Shown here piece by piece: positions 1-8,583 of a stretch of 47,912 nt of DNA. Numbering within the stretch: position 1 is the stretch's first letter; each line of letters begins with the position of its first letter. Position numbers and translations under genes: made by a program. Source of the stretch: Acidobacteriaceae bacterium (lineage in GTDB: Bacteria; Acidobacteriota; Terriglobia; Terriglobales; Acidobacteriaceae); NCBI GenBank assembly GCA_030038195.1, contig JASHPJ010000005.1, forward strand, positions 1 to 47,912, in the 5' to 3' direction. Below the pieces are notes generated by a model. It saw only the letters and a list, made by a program, of their open reading frames with translations. It had not been told where the DNA came from and made no database searches.

Positions 1-1
1 G

Positions 2-226
2 ATCGAGAGGATCGTCGAGGGCAAAATGGCCAAGTTCTACGAGGAGGTCTGCCTGCTGGAGCAGCCCTTCATCAAGGACCAGGCCGTTACCATCAAGGAC
101 CTGATTGCGCAGAAGGTGGCCAAGCTGGGTGAGAACATCACCGTGCGCCGCTTCGCCCGCTTCAAGGTAGGCGCGCCGGACTGGACCGTGGCACAGACCA
201 AGGCTGTCGAAGCCGCCGCCGAGTAA
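2..226 (+). CDS. tsf: Elongation factor Ts, C-terminal part
   Basis: This is the last 74 codons of EF-Ts, the guanine nucleotide exchange factor that recycles EF-Tu after each round of translation elongation in the cytoplasm. The visible residues are the C-terminal dimerisation region and tail, with the family pattern EQPFIKDQ followed by a short helix and the conserved [10 protein letters not shown] segment near the end. The 5' part lies outside the window, so no start codon can be assigned. A strong hairpin terminator follows at 317-348. In most bacteria tsf follows rpsB, which would lie to the left. Identity is near certain. Confidence 0.96.
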   Translation: MERIVEGKMAKFYEEVCLLEQPFIKDQAVTIKDLIAQKVAKLGENITVRRFARFKVGAPDWTVAQTKAVEAAAE

Positions 227-243
227 GAATTGTGCTTTCCCAC

Positions 244-348
244 CCTTTCCGTAAAAGACGCGGAAAGGATGGGGCACGGTAGAGTTGTAGGACTGTAGGG
301 TTTTCAGCTCGACAGGAAGAGGGTCAGCTCGTGTGGGCTGACCCTCTT
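244..348 (+). terminator. Terminator region after tsf (two hairpins)
   Basis: The second hairpin is the strong one. AAGAGGGTCAGC at 317-328 pairs with GCTGACCCTCTT at 337-348, a 12-bp perfect stem with an 8-nt loop, followed by a short T-rich stretch (TGTCTTTA). A weaker upstream hairpin pairs CCTTTCCG (244-251) with CGGAAAGG (261-268) and has no T tract. The region lies between the convergent tsf and porin genes, so it may also stop transcription arriving from the other side. Confidence 0.75.
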
Positions 349-375
349 GTCTTTAACCTTGAGGTCAATACGTTC

Positions 376-2193
376 TTACGGCAGGTAGTAGCGCAGCGAG
401 GTGAAGACCATGTTGTCTGCGCCGTTGGCGCCGCCGCCAGGGTTCAGAGTGCCGCCGGCGCCAGACCACAGGTAGCGCATGATGTAGCTGTATTGCAGAC
501 CCTGGCGCAACCGGCCCTTCGGTCCATTGTAAATGTTGTACCACCAGCCGGCGGTGAACTCCTGCACATCCTTGTTATTGCCGGAGCACTTGTTGGTCGA
601 GTTGCCTGGAGTAGTGGGGTTGGAACTGGGGAAGGATGAGGTAGAGGCAGGCTCGATACCACAGCCCGACATATCGGCGGTGTACGCGCCGTAGCCGACT
701 TCCTTGCCGAAGTTGGTGTCGCCCGTGATGTTGTCGACCGTCCAGTCGCGGCCAATGTAGTCGCCGCCGTAATTCAGATAGATATTAAGCCGCGGCGTGG
801 GATTCAGTTCCACCGTGCTCAGCGCTGAAAATCCGTGCAGCGGAGACAGCGTGCCGTCGGGACGGATAGTCACGTCGGCAATCGTTGACGAGCCGTAACG
901 GCCGACGCCCTGGCCCCACAGTCCCTTCAGGCCAATGGTGACCTTCTTGCTGAAGAGTGGTCCGCGGAAGCCGCCGCCAATGCCGCCGCCCCACACAACG
1001 TTGTTGTAAGGCGTGCCGGTTGTGGGATAAATGCGGTCACGGAAGGAGCGCCCAATGCCGAACAGCTCCCAGTGTCCCCAGCCCGGCTCAGCGGCGATCT
1101 TGGCCACAAAATCGGGGGTGTAGCTGAAGCTGTAGTTGGCGTTGAGGTTGTAGAGACCGCCGCCGGTTCCGGCTGAGCCGATCAGAAGGTTAGTCGGTAT
1201 GCTCTGGCCGGCGGGATTCAACGTCTCGGCATTTTCAACTGACGCGCCGATGAAGAACTTGTTGTCGATGCTGCCGCTCACGCGAAAGCTGTACTGGCGG
1301 GTCCACACGAAGCCGGCCTCGTATTGCGCGTCGATGGTTGACGGCAGAATCTCGGTGCCGCGGCTCAGGCCCTGCGTGGTCTCCGTCGCCAGTGACCAGC
1401 CCTGGCCGGCAGAGAAGTCCCAGCCGTTGTTCAACTTCGCATCCGCCCACAACTGGCGCTGACGCACGGTGTAGCTGTTCGACTGGTTGTTGTTCGAGGT
1501 AACCCCGGCGCTCAACCAATCCATCTCGTAGTAGCCGGTGAGCGTCATGCTGTCGAGCTTGCCCACCGCCTTGATGGCAATGCGTGACTGCCGTCCGGAT
1601 CCCTGGAACTCGCTCAGGTTGTACGCCTCGGAATTTTGCAGTGGAATTCCGGTGAACGGGGTATTGATATCGCCGCCGGTAGCGCCGCTGCGCCACACAG
1701 TTTCACCCGCCAGGAAGCTCCCTGCCGGCGAGATCGTGACACCCTTGTAATAGAGCGCGTCGGGGCTGGTGATCGCCTTCTTGATGGCCGAGGTTTCGTC
1801 TGTCAGCGAAGAAACCACCGCCGCGTTGGCCTGCTTCATGTCGTTTACCGTGCTCTGTAGGGTGGTCACGGCCGTCGAGTTCTCGCCCAGTGCCTGCTGC
1901 TCGGCGTCGGACGCGGCTTGGGCTTTGGCTGCAGCGGCCTGGGCATCGGCTGCCGCCTGCTGCGCCTGCTTCAATTGGGCGTCCCTGTCGGCAAGATCAC
2001 TCTTCAGCGTATCGATCTGGGTCTGCATCTGCATGCGGAGTGCATCGATTTGCTCCTGCACAGACGGCTCATGCGCCTTCTCTTTGCCGTCGTGCTTTTT
2101 CGCCGGTGCCGCAGCACCGCTTGCGTGCGCGTAGGAAACAACGAGACTGGCTGCCAGAGCGAGCGCGGCAGTCATGCTGAGTCTGGATTTCAT
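376..2193 (-). CDS. Coiled-coil-bearing outer-membrane porin
   Basis: Predicted 605-aa outer-membrane beta-barrel protein. The chosen ATG at 2193 is preceded by a purine-rich GAAGAAGAGAGG and opens a clean signal peptide (KSRLSM..., cleavage after about residue 24). Residues about 42-115 are a heptad-rich, Ala/Gln-rich coiled coil, which in trimeric porins of the DcaP type forms a periplasmic stalk. From about residue 145 to the end, the sequence alternates polar and aromatic residues with Gly-rich turns and ends in an aromatic-rich strand (SLRYYLP), as barrels do. The substrate is unknown. It is monocistronic and convergent with tsf. The frame stays open for 36 codons upstream of the ATG, but those codons lack signal-peptide character. 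Porin assignment is by architecture, not by a recognised signature. Confidence 0.72.
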   Translation of the reverse strand: MKSRLSMTAALALAASLVVSYAHASGAAAPAKKHDGKEKAHEPSVQEQIDALRMQMQTQIDTLKSDLADRDAQLKQAQQAAADAQAAAAKAQAASDAEQQALGENSTAVTTLQSTVNDMKQANAAVVSSLTDETSAIKKAITSPDALYYKGVTISPAGSFLAGETVWRSGATGGDINTPFTGIPLQNSEAYNLSEFQGSGRQSRIAIKAVGKLDSMTLTGYYEMDWLSAGVTSNNNQSNSYTVRQRQLWADAKLNNGWDFSAGQGWSLATETTQGLSRGTEILPSTIDAQYEAGFVWTRQYSFRVSGSIDNKFFIGASVENAETLNPAGQSIPTNLLIGSAGTGGGLYNLNANYSFSYTPDFVAKIAAEPGWGHWELFGIGRSFRDRIYPTTGTPYNNVVWGGGIGGGFRGPLFSKKVTIGLKGLWGQGVGRYGSSTIADVTIRPDGTLSPLHGFSALSTVELNPTPRLNIYLNYGGDYIGRDWTVDNITGDTNFGKEVGYGAYTADMSGCGIEPASTSSFPSSNPTTPGNSTNKCSGNNKDVQEFTAGWWYNIYNGPKGRLRQGLQYSYIMRYLWSGAGGTLNPGGGANGADNMVFTSLRYYLP

Positions 2194-2523
2194 CGGGCCT
2201 CTCTTCTTCCTCTCGGAACAGGTTGGATGGATTGCGGATCCCGGTGCCGGGGAGTGCGCCAGGCTGCCGCATCGCGAAGATAGTTGGAGGTAAAAGTGCA
2301 CCGTCCACCCATCAGCAGGCGCAGAACCGTCGTGATCGCTCCATGCGGAGCTTGCGACCAGTTAGAACTGCGCTGCCGCTTCCGAATCCAAGACTCGCAG
2401 AATTAGATGAATATTTGACGAATTTACATATTTTTAATAAATCCATAAGTTATATGCTAAGTATCTAAAGAATAAGAGAAAATTTACCTTGTATTCACAA
2501 TAAGTCTATACTTATCTGTGCCT
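2194..2523. other. Upstream region of the porin gene with a low-GC patch
   Basis: This non-coding stretch includes about 120 nt (roughly 2400-2520) that is strikingly A+T-rich compared with the flanking DNA. It contains runs such as ATATTTTTAATAAATCC and the small palindrome-like TTGTATTCACAA. It most likely carries the promoter and UP-element-like sequence of the porin gene on the minus strand. No promoter hexamers could be fixed with confidence, and no ORF with coding character was seen. Confidence 0.4.
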
Positions 2524-2697
2524 AAGGAAGCTCTAATTCAGCCTCTATTTTAAAAGGACATGGCCTCAAGCCTGCCTGAGCTTGCCGAAGTGTGCCATAA
2601 GTGCCGTAAAGATGAGCGAAGCTTTATTGATTTCTGTATAAATAATGTCCGGTTGTCATCTTGGGAGATGTGTGAGCAACTGAATTAGAGCTTCCTT
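2524..2697. repeat. MITE-like element with perfect 18-bp terminal inverted repeats
   Basis: AAGGAAGCTCTAATTCAG at 2524-2541 is the exact reverse complement of CTGAATTAGAGCTTCCTT at 2680-2697, bounding a 174-bp non-coding element. The interior carries CCTGAGCTTGCCGAAG, and a related copy lies at 32368-32495, in the same orientation, with a similar interior and a near-identical right end. No transposase frame is present and no convincing target-site duplication is visible. It fits a non-autonomous (MITE/REP-like) dispersed repeat. The right end lies 25 bp downstream of the PIG-L stop codon on that gene's strand. Confidence 0.7.
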
Positions 2698-2722
2698 CTA
2701 TGTGTATGGCTACTCCTGATCG

Positions 2723-5584
2723 CTATTTGGCCCCTTGCTCCTTACCCGCACTTAGTAAGTTCGCCAGAATCCGGTAGGAGCCTGGCACTAACTCAGGAAG
2801 CTGGCGGTACAGAGCATAAGCTACATAAATATAGGTTCCCTTGCCGCGATGAGTTACAAGCAAGCCGCCGCGCTGCGGGTTCTGCCCCAGATCGGCTGTT
2901 TCAGTCAGCGGCGTATAGCCAGAGTCCCAGCTATCGAGGAACGAGTGGCCGCGTTCTTCAATCCATCCGTCGAAGTCGGCCGATGCGATCTTGTTTGGCC
3001 TGGAGAGCAGCGGGTTGGCCGGATCGAGCAGTTTGACCGGAGCGTTCTCATCGACGACGCGCTCGGGGATGCGGCCCATGGCGAGCGGCAGTGGCGCCGG
3101 AAATGTCGCGCTCTGGTACTGCACCACCAGCGTTCCTCCACGCTGGACAAAGTCGTCGAGCCGCGGCTGCACCAAAGTGAGCGCCGGCCGGTTGGAATAG
3201 GCGCGGATGCCAATCACGATCACGTTCCACTGCGAGAGATCGGCGGAGGCCAGCTCATCGTCCGTGAGCAGATGCGGCTCGATGCCAAGTTCGCGGATGG
3301 CCTCCGGCACCAGGTCTCCGGTTCCCATCACGTAGCCCACGCGCAGGCCGGGGGCAACCTTCACATTCACTTCGCGGGTCTTGAGCTCGGCAGGCCGATA
3401 CTGGTTGTAGGGCCGCAGGCCGGGATAGCCGACGCTGCGCCAGCCGGTTGCGTAGTCGCGCCCGCCGACATGAGCAACGGCCCGCACCATGTAGGCACCC
3501 ACCCCCGCATTGGGCGCAGCGACGGAAAAGACGAGAGGGTCGCTCACGCCAGCGGCCTTGAGGTGAAACGCGCGCTGTGCAGGATCGCAGCGCCAGCCTT
3601 CGGGAAGCTTCAGTTCGACAGTGCCGTCAGCGGCGCTCAGCGCGTGAACGCTCACCTCTACCGACAGCGCGCTGCCGTCGAGCGGCAGAATACGCGCCTG
3701 CGGCTCCACGCTCACGCCGATTGCCGGCGTCACGACGAGCGGCTCATAGATTCCACCAGGACCGGTGACGCGCTCGAGAGTCTGCACCACTTTGCCAAGT
3801 CGGATGGGCACGCCGTCAAAGCTGAACTCGGCCCACACGGCCAGCGGCCAGGGCGCAAAGGATGCGATGCGCAGCTTGTCATTGGGCGTATCGTAGTAAG
3901 GCTGCTCGATAGAGGGGCGAGTGAAAAACGGTGCGGTGGGCTGCGCGTCGTCGGACACGTGCATGTGGAAGAGTCTGTCGACTACGCGCGACGGAGCTGC
4001 TTCGGTATCGCCTGCCTCGCTTGCCTCATCCACTTTCCATGGAGAGCCGTCGCTGCTGGCAAGCCAGATGCGGGTGACGCGGGCGGCTTGGCCGGCCTGT
4101 GCAACGTGCGCACGGACGGCAAAGGACTCCCCGGGCGAAACGCTGCGCGGGGTCTCGTCGGCTGTGCCGCCGCGCCCGGAGCCGCCGCTCTGGCCGCCGC
4201 CGGACCGGGTCGTGAAGGCGATGAGATCAAGGCCAAGCAGGTCCGCGAGTGCGCGCTGAAAGTCGCCGATCTTCGCGGCGAGTTCGAATTCGAGCCCGGC
4301 TTTTGCCTGCGGGTCGAGATTACTGGACTGGACACGGGCGTAAAGATCGAGCGTCTGCTTGTAGACGGGCACGAGCCTGCGCGCGCCTGTCTCGCCGTCC
4401 ATATCCTTGCAGTCGTTCTTGAATGCCGTGAGGCCGGCCTGAATCTGATGCAGGCCATCGCCGAGCCAGGCGGGCGGAGTTCCCCTCACCAGGCGCGCAA
4501 GGCCTTCGAAGCTGGTGTCGATGTGGACCCTTTTGTTGTCGAAGAGGCTGTCATCGTCCGCGGTAGCGCTGGCAGCGGCCTGCGCGGCGGGAATTGTGGC
4601 CCAGAGGTGAAAGTCGGAGTCGTCGGGCCCGCTCAGCGCGGGGCTTGCGCCGCCATATTGCGACTTCTGCATGCCCCATCCTTCGCGCGCGATCTGCACG
4701 TAGGTGCGGCCCAGCATTGGATCCCAGGTGCCAACGGGAATCGACGCGTCGGTCGAGAGCCTGTCGGTCATCTCGCCGGTGACGTAGTTGCGGAACTTTG
4801 CCGGCGTCCACTTGCCGGTGGCGTAGTCAAAGATGCCTCTACTGGTGAACTGCGCAAAGGGCGTGCGCGAATAGACGGCGAGCGGCTGCCAGGGCGTGAG
4901 GCCGTCTTTCAACTGCTCCGGAAACACCTTGGGATCGCCGGCGGCTTTGAATGCCTCCTGCGCGATTTCACCGGAGACCTGGTGCTGGCCGTGGCCGTCG
5001 CTCACGCCGCCCACGAAGGTGGCCACGATGATCTGCGGACGCACCTTGCGCACCGCGAGCACCGCGTCATAAAGCACGCGGTCATGGCCCCAGCGCGCGA
5101 AGGACTCTTCCTGGGTTTTGGAAAATCCAAAGTCGGCTTCGGTGCCCCAAAGCTGCGAGACGCCGTAATAGCGGTCGGCGGTAAGCAGCTCGTTGGTGCG
5201 GATGAGACCCAGCGCGTCGTCTTCTTCGGCGGACATTGCGTTCTGGCCGCCTTCGCCGCGGGTGAGCGTGAGCAGCGTGACGCGCGCGCCCAGGCCGCGG
5301 CTCAGATAGGTGAGCAGCGAGCCGTCTTCATCGTCGGGATGCGCAACGATGTACAGCACGCTGGCGGTGGTGCCGAGGCGCTTGAGGGTCTGCTCCAGGT
5401 CGGCCTGGCCGCGGTCTTCCGGCAAGGGCAGCGCCCATGCCGCCGGTGCGGGCAGAGGCACGGATGCGAGCTCGCTCTGCGCAGAAGATGCGGCCTGCGC
5501 TGCGAGCGAGACAGAAACGGCGAACAGGCCAGCAAGAGCTGCGCACACGATAAGGGCAGAGAAGGCGTTCCGATGCAAGAACAT
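2723..5584 (-). CDS. Secreted PIG-L family deacetylase with C-terminal GATase-like domain
   Basis: 953-aa exported protein. The ATG at 5584 begins a signal peptide (residues 1-31, ending LAAQA). Residues about 75-240 form a PIG-L/LmbE deacetylase domain, with the zinc motif AHPDDE at 81-86 and a second His cluster DGHGQH at 196-201. Family members remove N-acetyl groups from GlcNAc-type sugars. The middle part resembles beta-sandwich or Ig-like linker domains. The last 200 residues look like a class I glutamine-amidotransferase-like fold (GYVMGTGD, then VIVIGIRAYS and an RGGTLVVQY strand). Long multi-domain PIG-L proteins are common in Acidobacteriota and Bacteroidota, and their substrate is not known. 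It is divergent from the APC permease with only 40 bp between start codons, so the two may share a control region. Confidence 0.85.
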   Translation of the reverse strand: MFLHRNAFSALIVCAALAGLFAVSVSLAAQAASSAQSELASVPLPAPAAWALPLPEDRGQADLEQTLKRLGTTASVLYIVAHPDDEDGSLLTYLSRGLGARVTLLTLTRGEGGQNAMSAEEDDALGLIRTNELLTADRYYGVSQLWGTEADFGFSKTQEESFARWGHDRVLYDAVLAVRKVRPQIIVATFVGGVSDGHGQHQVSGEIAQEAFKAAGDPKVFPEQLKDGLTPWQPLAVYSRTPFAQFTSRGIFDYATGKWTPAKFRNYVTGEMTDRLSTDASIPVGTWDPMLGRTYVQIAREGWGMQKSQYGGASPALSGPDDSDFHLWATIPAAQAAASATADDDSLFDNKRVHIDTSFEGLARLVRGTPPAWLGDGLHQIQAGLTAFKNDCKDMDGETGARRLVPVYKQTLDLYARVQSSNLDPQAKAGLEFELAAKIGDFQRALADLLGLDLIAFTTRSGGGQSGGSGRGGTADETPRSVSPGESFAVRAHVAQAGQAARVTRIWLASSDGSPWKVDEASEAGDTEAAPSRVVDRLFHMHVSDDAQPTAPFFTRPSIEQPYYDTPNDKLRIASFAPWPLAVWAEFSFDGVPIRLGKVVQTLERVTGPGGIYEPLVVTPAIGVSVEPQARILPLDGSALSVEVSVHALSAADGTVELKLPEGWRCDPAQRAFHLKAAGVSDPLVFSVAAPNAGVGAYMVRAVAHVGGRDYATGWRSVGYPGLRPYNQYRPAELKTREVNVKVAPGLRVGYVMGTGDLVPEAIRELGIEPHLLTDDELASADLSQWNVIVIGIRAYSNRPALTLVQPRLDDFVQRGGTLVVQYQSATFPAPLPLAMGRIPERVVDENAPVKLLDPANPLLSRPNKIASADFDGWIEERGHSFLDSWDSGYTPLTETADLGQNPQRGGLLVTHRGKGTYIYVAYALYRQLPELVPGSYRILANLLSAGKEQGAK

Positions 5585-5624
5585 GGTCTCCGCCAGTGTA
5601 CAATCCGGTGAGCGCATTGGCCTC

Positions 5625-7046
5625 ATGACCATTCATCCGCCTGCATCTGTAAATCCGGAAAAACTCCAGCGCCGCATTGGCCTGCGCTCGGCTGTGCTGT
5701 TCAACATGCTGGAGATGATCGGCGTGGGGCCGTTCATCACGCTGCCGCTGGTGATTGCTGCGGCGGGCTATCGGATATCGGTGTGGGCGTGGGTGCTGGG
5801 CGCAGCCATTGCGGTAGCCGACGGCCTGGTGTGGGCCGAGTTGGGCGCCATGTTTCCGCGCGCGGGCGGATCGTATGCCTTTCTGCGCGAAATCTATGGC
5901 CCCGGCGGACCGGGCAACTGGCTGAGTTTTCTTTTTGTGTGGCAGGTGGGCTTTACGGCGCCGCTCTCGATCGCTTCGGGGTGTATCGGACTGTCCGGTT
6001 TCCTGGGCGTCTTCTGGCCGGGGCTTGACGCGGCGCCCTTCGCGACGCTGCCGGCGCTGCACTATGCAAACTTTGCCGCGGCTGCGGCCTGCCTGCTGGT
6101 CACCGCATTGCTCTACCGCAACCTGAGCTCGATTACGCGGCTGGCATGGGTCCTTTTTGTGGGCGTAATTGCGGCGCTCATCGGCGTCATCGTGTCCGGC
6201 TTTGCGCATGCGGCGGCAATCGGCGGCTGGCATCTTCCGGCAGCGCCTGCGCTTTCGACCGCGGTTGCGCTGGGCGGGCTGGCGCAGGCCACGCTCATTA
6301 CCACTTACGACTACTGGGGCTACTACAACATCTGCTTCCTGGGTAGTGAAGTGCGCCGGCCCGAGCGGACGATTCCGCGCGCAATCCTGCTTTCGGTGCT
6401 TTTCGTTTCGGCGTTTTACATTGCTATGAACCTGGCGGCGCTGCCTTCGCTGCGCAATGCGGCGACGCATGCTGCCGAGTCGGCGGCGCTGCGCGTGCAG
6501 CTTGTGGCGGACATTGCGCGATCGGCGTTTGGACAATGGGCGGGCTACCTGATCGCCGCGCTCATTGTATGGACCGCGTTTTCATCGGTCTTTTCACTGC
6601 TGCTGGGCTACTCGCGCGTGCCCTACGCCGCGGCGCGCGACGGCAACTACTTCCGCTTCCTCGCCGCCGTGCATCCGAAGCATGGGATTCCGCACCGCTC
6701 GCTGGTGGCGCTGGGACTGGTGGCCTGCTGCTTCTGTTTCTTCTCGCTCACGCAGGTCATCACCATGCTGGTGATCACGCGCATCCTGCTGCAGTTCTTT
6801 TTGCAGCAGGCGGGCGTGATATGGCTGCGCATACGCAGGCCGGAGTTGGAGCGGCCGTTCAGGATGCCACTTTATCCGCTGCCGCCGCTGGCGGCCATGG
6901 CCGGCTTCGTTTTTCTGCTCGTCTACCGCGCACATGCCGTCTGGGGACTGCTGGTGGCTGCTGGCATCGCCGCCGCGGGCACGGCAATTTATCTTGTGCG
7001 CGCAAAGCAGTTGAGTGAGTGGCCGTTCATCGTGAACAATTCGTAA
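5625..7046 (+). CDS. APC-superfamily amino acid permease
   Basis: 473-aa polytopic inner-membrane transporter of the amino acid-polyamine-organocation (APC) superfamily. About 12 hydrophobic segments are visible. The first contains the family's typical unwound-helix signature region (MIGVGPFITLP), and TM segments around residues 215-235 carry the TTYDYWGYYNI motif. It probably exchanges or imports an amino acid or amine; the substrate cannot be read from sequence. The start at 5625 is the ATG just ahead of the conserved N-terminus, and the Shine-Dalgarno is weak. It is divergently paired with the PIG-L gene. The next gene, msrQ, is 197 bp downstream on the same strand and is not obviously co-transcribed. 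Confidence 0.88.
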   Translation: MTIHPPASVNPEKLQRRIGLRSAVLFNMLEMIGVGPFITLPLVIAAAGYRISVWAWVLGAAIAVADGLVWAELGAMFPRAGGSYAFLREIYGPGGPGNWLSFLFVWQVGFTAPLSIASGCIGLSGFLGVFWPGLDAAPFATLPALHYANFAAAAACLLVTALLYRNLSSITRLAWVLFVGVIAALIGVIVSGFAHAAAIGGWHLPAAPALSTAVALGGLAQATLITTYDYWGYYNICFLGSEVRRPERTIPRAILLSVLFVSAFYIAMNLAALPSLRNAATHAAESAALRVQLVADIARSAFGQWAGYLIAALIVWTAFSSVFSLLLGYSRVPYAAARDGNYFRFLAAVHPKHGIPHRSLVALGLVACCFCFFSLTQVITMLVITRILLQFFLQQAGVIWLRIRRPELERPFRMPLYPLPPLAAMAGFVFLLVYRAHAVWGLLVAAGIAAAGTAIYLVRAKQLSEWPFIVNNS

Positions 7047-7243
7047 GCAGTATCTCCGTATTGTGTTCATCAAAATTGCCCCGGCGGCGTTTCATCCGTA
7101 ATCAGCGCGGCTTGATGGGTGTCTATGGAGGTGAGGAAGTACCTTTAAAACAGGAGTCAGAGATCAGTTTTTCTGCTGGTTCTTCGCGCTCACTCAATTC
7201 AGCAAAGTCCCTGCTAACTTGCCAGCTTGCTAACTCGCTAACT

Positions 7244-7864
7244 ATGAAACGCTCAACTCTCATTTTGCTCAAGGCTTTTGTCTGGATTGCCTGCCTTGGC
7301 CCTCTCGCGAATCTGCTGTGGGGCGCGTTCACCAACAGCCTCGGCCCTGACCCGACGGCGGAGATTGCCAACACAACGGGCCTCTCTGCGTTATGGATAC
7401 TGGCCATCACGCTGGCCATCTCGCCGGTGCGCAGGCTTTCTACGCACCTGGCCTGGCTGATCAAGTTCCGGCGGCTCGTCGGTCTCTTCGTCTTCTTTTA
7501 CGGCACGCTGCATATGCTCACGTGGGTAGCACTCTACAGCAACTTCAGCGTCACGGCAATGCTGGACGATGTGACCAAGCGCCGGTTCATCCTGATGGGT
7601 ATGGCCACGTGGCTGCTGCTGCTGCCGCTGGCTCTCACCTCGACGAACTGGGCCATTCGCAAGATGGGTGGCAGGCACTGGAGCCGGCTGCACATGCTCA
7701 TCTATCCGGCATCGCTCTGCGCCATGGCTCACTACTGGTGGAAGGTGAAGACCGGCGTGCCTTCGCCGATCCCATGCACGCTCGTTCTGCTTGCGCTGCT
7801 GCTGGCGAGGCCGGCGACGGCGTGGATGGAGAAAAGGCGCAAGGCACGCGCTATGGCGGTTTGA
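7244..7864 (+). CDS. msrQ: Heme-binding membrane subunit MsrQ (YedZ)
   Basis: 206-aa integral membrane protein of the ferric-reductase-like/YedZ family. MsrQ passes electrons from the quinone pool or cytoplasmic flavin to MsrP, which repairs methionine sulfoxide in periplasmic proteins. About six TM helices are visible. Candidate heme-ligand histidines lie in FYGTLHML and in the LHMLIYP...AMAHYWW segment, as in the family. The start is the ATG at 7244; the frame is open further upstream, but those codons lack membrane character. Just upstream are three GCTAACT repeats within GCTAACTTGCCAGCTTGCTAACTCGCTAACT. No msrP is adjacent, which is unusual because msrP and msrQ are normally an operon. 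Other exported Msr functions lie at 31.8-34.2 kb. Confidence 0.85.
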   Translation: MKRSTLILLKAFVWIACLGPLANLLWGAFTNSLGPDPTAEIANTTGLSALWILAITLAISPVRRLSTHLAWLIKFRRLVGLFVFFYGTLHMLTWVALYSNFSVTAMLDDVTKRRFILMGMATWLLLLPLALTSTNWAIRKMGGRHWSRLHMLIYPASLCAMAHYWWKVKTGVPSPIPCTLVLLALLLARPATAWMEKRRKARAMAV

Positions 7865-7868
7865 CTCA

Positions 7869-8498
7869 CTACTCGAATTGCAGCGCCGTCTGCGCCACGG
7901 GAGCGAAGCTTTTGCGGTGCAGCGGCGTGGGGCCCAGGCGCTTGAGCGCGGCCAGGTGCTCGGTCGAGCAGTAGCCCTTGTGCCGGGCAAGGCCGTAGCC
8001 GGGATACTGGCCATCGAGTTCGACAAGCAGTCGGTCGCGGTGCACCTTGGCCAGCACGCTGGCTGCGGCGATGGACAGGCTGGTTGCGTCGCCCTGCACC
8101 ACTGCCTGTTGCGGGCCGGGCCAGTCGATGGTGTCGATGCCGTCAATGAGCAGGTAGTCGGGACGGAGAGCAAGCTGCTCCACGGCCAGGCGCATGGCCA
8201 GCAGCGACGCCTGGCGGATGTTGATGCGGTCGATGGTTTCCACATCGACTACGGCGACGGACCAGGCAACGGCGCTCAGGCGGATCTCACGGTCAAAGTG
8301 CTCACGGACTTTTTCCGAAAGTTTTTTCGAGTCGGTGAGCCCTTGCAGGGGGCAGTCTTTGGGAAGAATGACGGCAGCTGCGACAACCGGCCCGAACATG
8401 GGGCCGCGGCCTACCTCGTCCAGTCCGGCGATGCGCAACGCACCACGGCGGCGGGCGGCGTTTTCGTGCTTCCAGCCGCAGACGGGTTCGTTGCCCAT
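7869..8498 (-). CDS. rnhB: Ribonuclease HII
   Basis: 209-aa cytoplasmic endonuclease that cleaves RNA in RNA-DNA hybrids, including single ribonucleotides embedded in DNA. The active-site motif DEVGRG lies at residues 27-32 (catalytic Asp27 and Glu28). The LIDGID segment, the SIAAASVLAKVHRD motif and the C-terminal STEHLAALKRLGPTPLHR are all present, so it looks complete and active. The ATG at 8498 is the last good start before the conserved core. The gene follows rplS on the same strand, with the rplS terminator between them, a common neighbourhood. It is convergent with msrQ, with only 4 bp between stop codons. Confidence 0.96.
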   Translation of the reverse strand: MGNEPVCGWKHENAARRRGALRIAGLDEVGRGPMFGPVVAAAVILPKDCPLQGLTDSKKLSEKVREHFDREIRLSAVAWSVAVVDVETIDRINIRQASLLAMRLAVEQLALRPDYLLIDGIDTIDWPGPQQAVVQGDATSLSIAAASVLAKVHRDRLLVELDGQYPGYGLARHKGYCSTEHLAALKRLGPTPLHRKSFAPVAQTALQFE

Positions 8499-8536
8499 GA
8501 GATCAGTATAAAATCTGGGCCGCAGCCACAAAGCAA

Positions 8537-8562
8537 AACCCCCAGCCATGCAGCCGGGGGTT
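8537..8562 (-). terminator. Terminator after rplS
   Basis: On the minus strand AACCCCC (8562-8556) pairs with GGGGGTT (8543-8537), giving a 7-bp GC-rich stem around a 12-nt loop. It is followed by TT and a T-rich stretch (TTTTGCTTTG). It lies 22 bp past the rplS stop and upstream of rnhB, so rnhB may depend on read-through or its own promoter. Confidence 0.65.
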
Positions 8563-8583
8563 CTGTTGAAAAACGGGCGTGAT

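Noticed and set aside
2849..5611. 920-codon plus-strand open frame
   Set aside because: It is the exact antisense of the PIG-L gene, is rich in Arg, His, Gly and Val with no recognisable fold, and has no ribosome-binding site.
5328..6536. 402-codon minus-strand open frame
   Set aside because: It is antisense to the APC permease and the start of the PIG-L gene, extremely Arg-rich, with no domain.
7190..7243. GCTAACT triple repeat before msrQ as a tandem regulatory array
   Set aside because: Only three short irregularly spaced copies with no known binding-site form; they may be chance low-complexity sequence.
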